DNA of 47,909 bases from Nanobdellota archaeon. GTDB taxonomy: Archaea > Aenigmatarchaeota > Aenigmatarchaeia > Aenigmatarchaeales > Aenigmatarchaeaceae. The notes beneath the pieces were generated by a model. That model did no database searches. It was not told the origin of the DNA and was given only the letters and a program-made list of their open reading frames with translations. Shown piece after piece: positions 47,538 through 47,909 of the stretch. The stretch is taken from positions 1 through 47,909 of the forward strand of contig JAHIEG010000019.1 in the NCBI GenBank assembly GCA_018901655.1. Direction: 5' to 3'. The position numbers and the translations under genes are program-made. Numbering within the stretch: position 1 is the first letter of the stretch; every line of letters starts with the position of its first letter.

Positions 47538-47909
47538 ATGTCACCTTATACAGTTGTTACAAAAGACGAAGAAAATCGTAGAATGAAATATACCGAATAC
47601 AGGACTCAGGGGTTCAATAAAGAAAGATTAGAATTTATAGCTAAGGAAGAACGCGAAATTGTAATAAAAACAACCTCATCTATCGACGAAGTAGTACATT
47701 TATTAGATTCAAAGTTTGTTGATGCTCTTAGTGAGACAATGAAATATGTACAATTAGAATTTAAGAACAGTTTAGCATTTAGCGATATTAGCTATATTTC
47801 CACAAGTAATACAGAAAGGTTTCAAAATGATATTATTGATGACACGTTATTATTCGCAACAAAACTTATACATTTACTTGATTTTAATAATATTTGGAAT
47901 AATACCAAA
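47538..47909 (+). CDS. Unknown protein, 5' part (runs off the window edge)
   Basis: The first 124 codons of a soluble protein (MSPYTVVTKDEENRRMKYTE; ERLEFIAKEEREIVIKTTSS; FVDALSETMKYVQLEFKNSL). No family is recognised. It starts directly after the preceding stop and lies downstream of the last cbf5 tail copy, so it may belong to a further cassette outside the window. Confidence 0.7.
   Translation, partial: MSPYTVVTKDEENRRMKYTEYRTQGFNKERLEFIAKEEREIVIKTTSSIDEVVHLLDSKFVDALSETMKYVQLEFKNSLAFSDISYISTSNTERFQNDIIDDTLLFATKLIHLLDFNNIWNNTK

Noticed and set aside
39544-47909. Integrase or transposase gene
   Set aside because: No tyrosine recombinase R-H-R-Y pattern, serine recombinase or DDE motif is apparent in any frame of the accessory region.

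Overview
The window is archaeal. It carries a group II chaperonin, archaeal-type ribosomal proteins (eS4, eL14, eL19, eL32, eL34), aIF1, the RNase P protein Rpp29, EF-2 and EF-1A, Cbf5, a TrmB regulator and an EMC3/DUF106 protein. BRE/TATA-like boxes of the form AAANNTTTAAATA precede many genes, and three tRNA genes are all interrupted by introns. The very AT-rich sequence, small tightly overlapping genes, many short unknown membrane and winged-helix proteins and divergent enzymes suggest a DPANN lineage, perhaps Woesearchaeota/Pacearchaeota-like. That placement is inference.

Layout. 1-9.3 kb is mixed housekeeping: a truncated pilin-like gene, a thermosome subunit, a VIT-like transporter, an ACT protein, a LAGLIDADG endonuclease next to tRNA-Ile(UAU), regulators, a ThiI-like protein without its ATP loop, DedA, and a minimal threonyl-tRNA synthetase next to tRNA-Gln. 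9.4-18 kb is the str region (uS12, uS7, EF-2, EF-1A, uS10), interrupted by unknown genes, a lipoprotein and an EamA transporter. 18.7-19.5 kb has a tRNA-Ser with a non-canonical intron and a frameshifted gene. 19.6-35.5 kb is one long S10/spc-type ribosomal operon from uL3 to eL14, including aIF1, Rpp29, SecY, adenylate kinase and an EMC3-like insertase. Four small genes of unknown function are wedged into it. 35.6-39.5 kb holds a large beta-helix surface protein, a small unknown protein and cbf5.

From 39.5 kb to the end the character changes completely. This is an accessory region of HNH proteins, a RelE-like toxin, an HTH-nucleotidyltransferase, repeat proteins, small membrane proteins and a SIR2-domain protein. 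The most striking signal is that the last codons of cbf5 (VKTDRIIKIER-stop) recur three more times downstream, each still ending in frame with a stop but with diverged codons (VNTDRILKVER, CKTDKILKVEKV, DRIIKVEK). The copies split the region into cassettes of 4.4, 1.5 and 1.45 kb. I read this as successive insertion of cassettes at the 3' end of cbf5, each bringing a replacement tail, much as integrative elements do at tRNA genes. No integrase is visible in the window. One cassette holds only two tiny membrane proteins and a SIR2 protein, a plausible defence unit; another holds HNH, membrane and HNH proteins.

Most gene assignments to known families are secure. Functions for the accessory genes and the integration model are inference.
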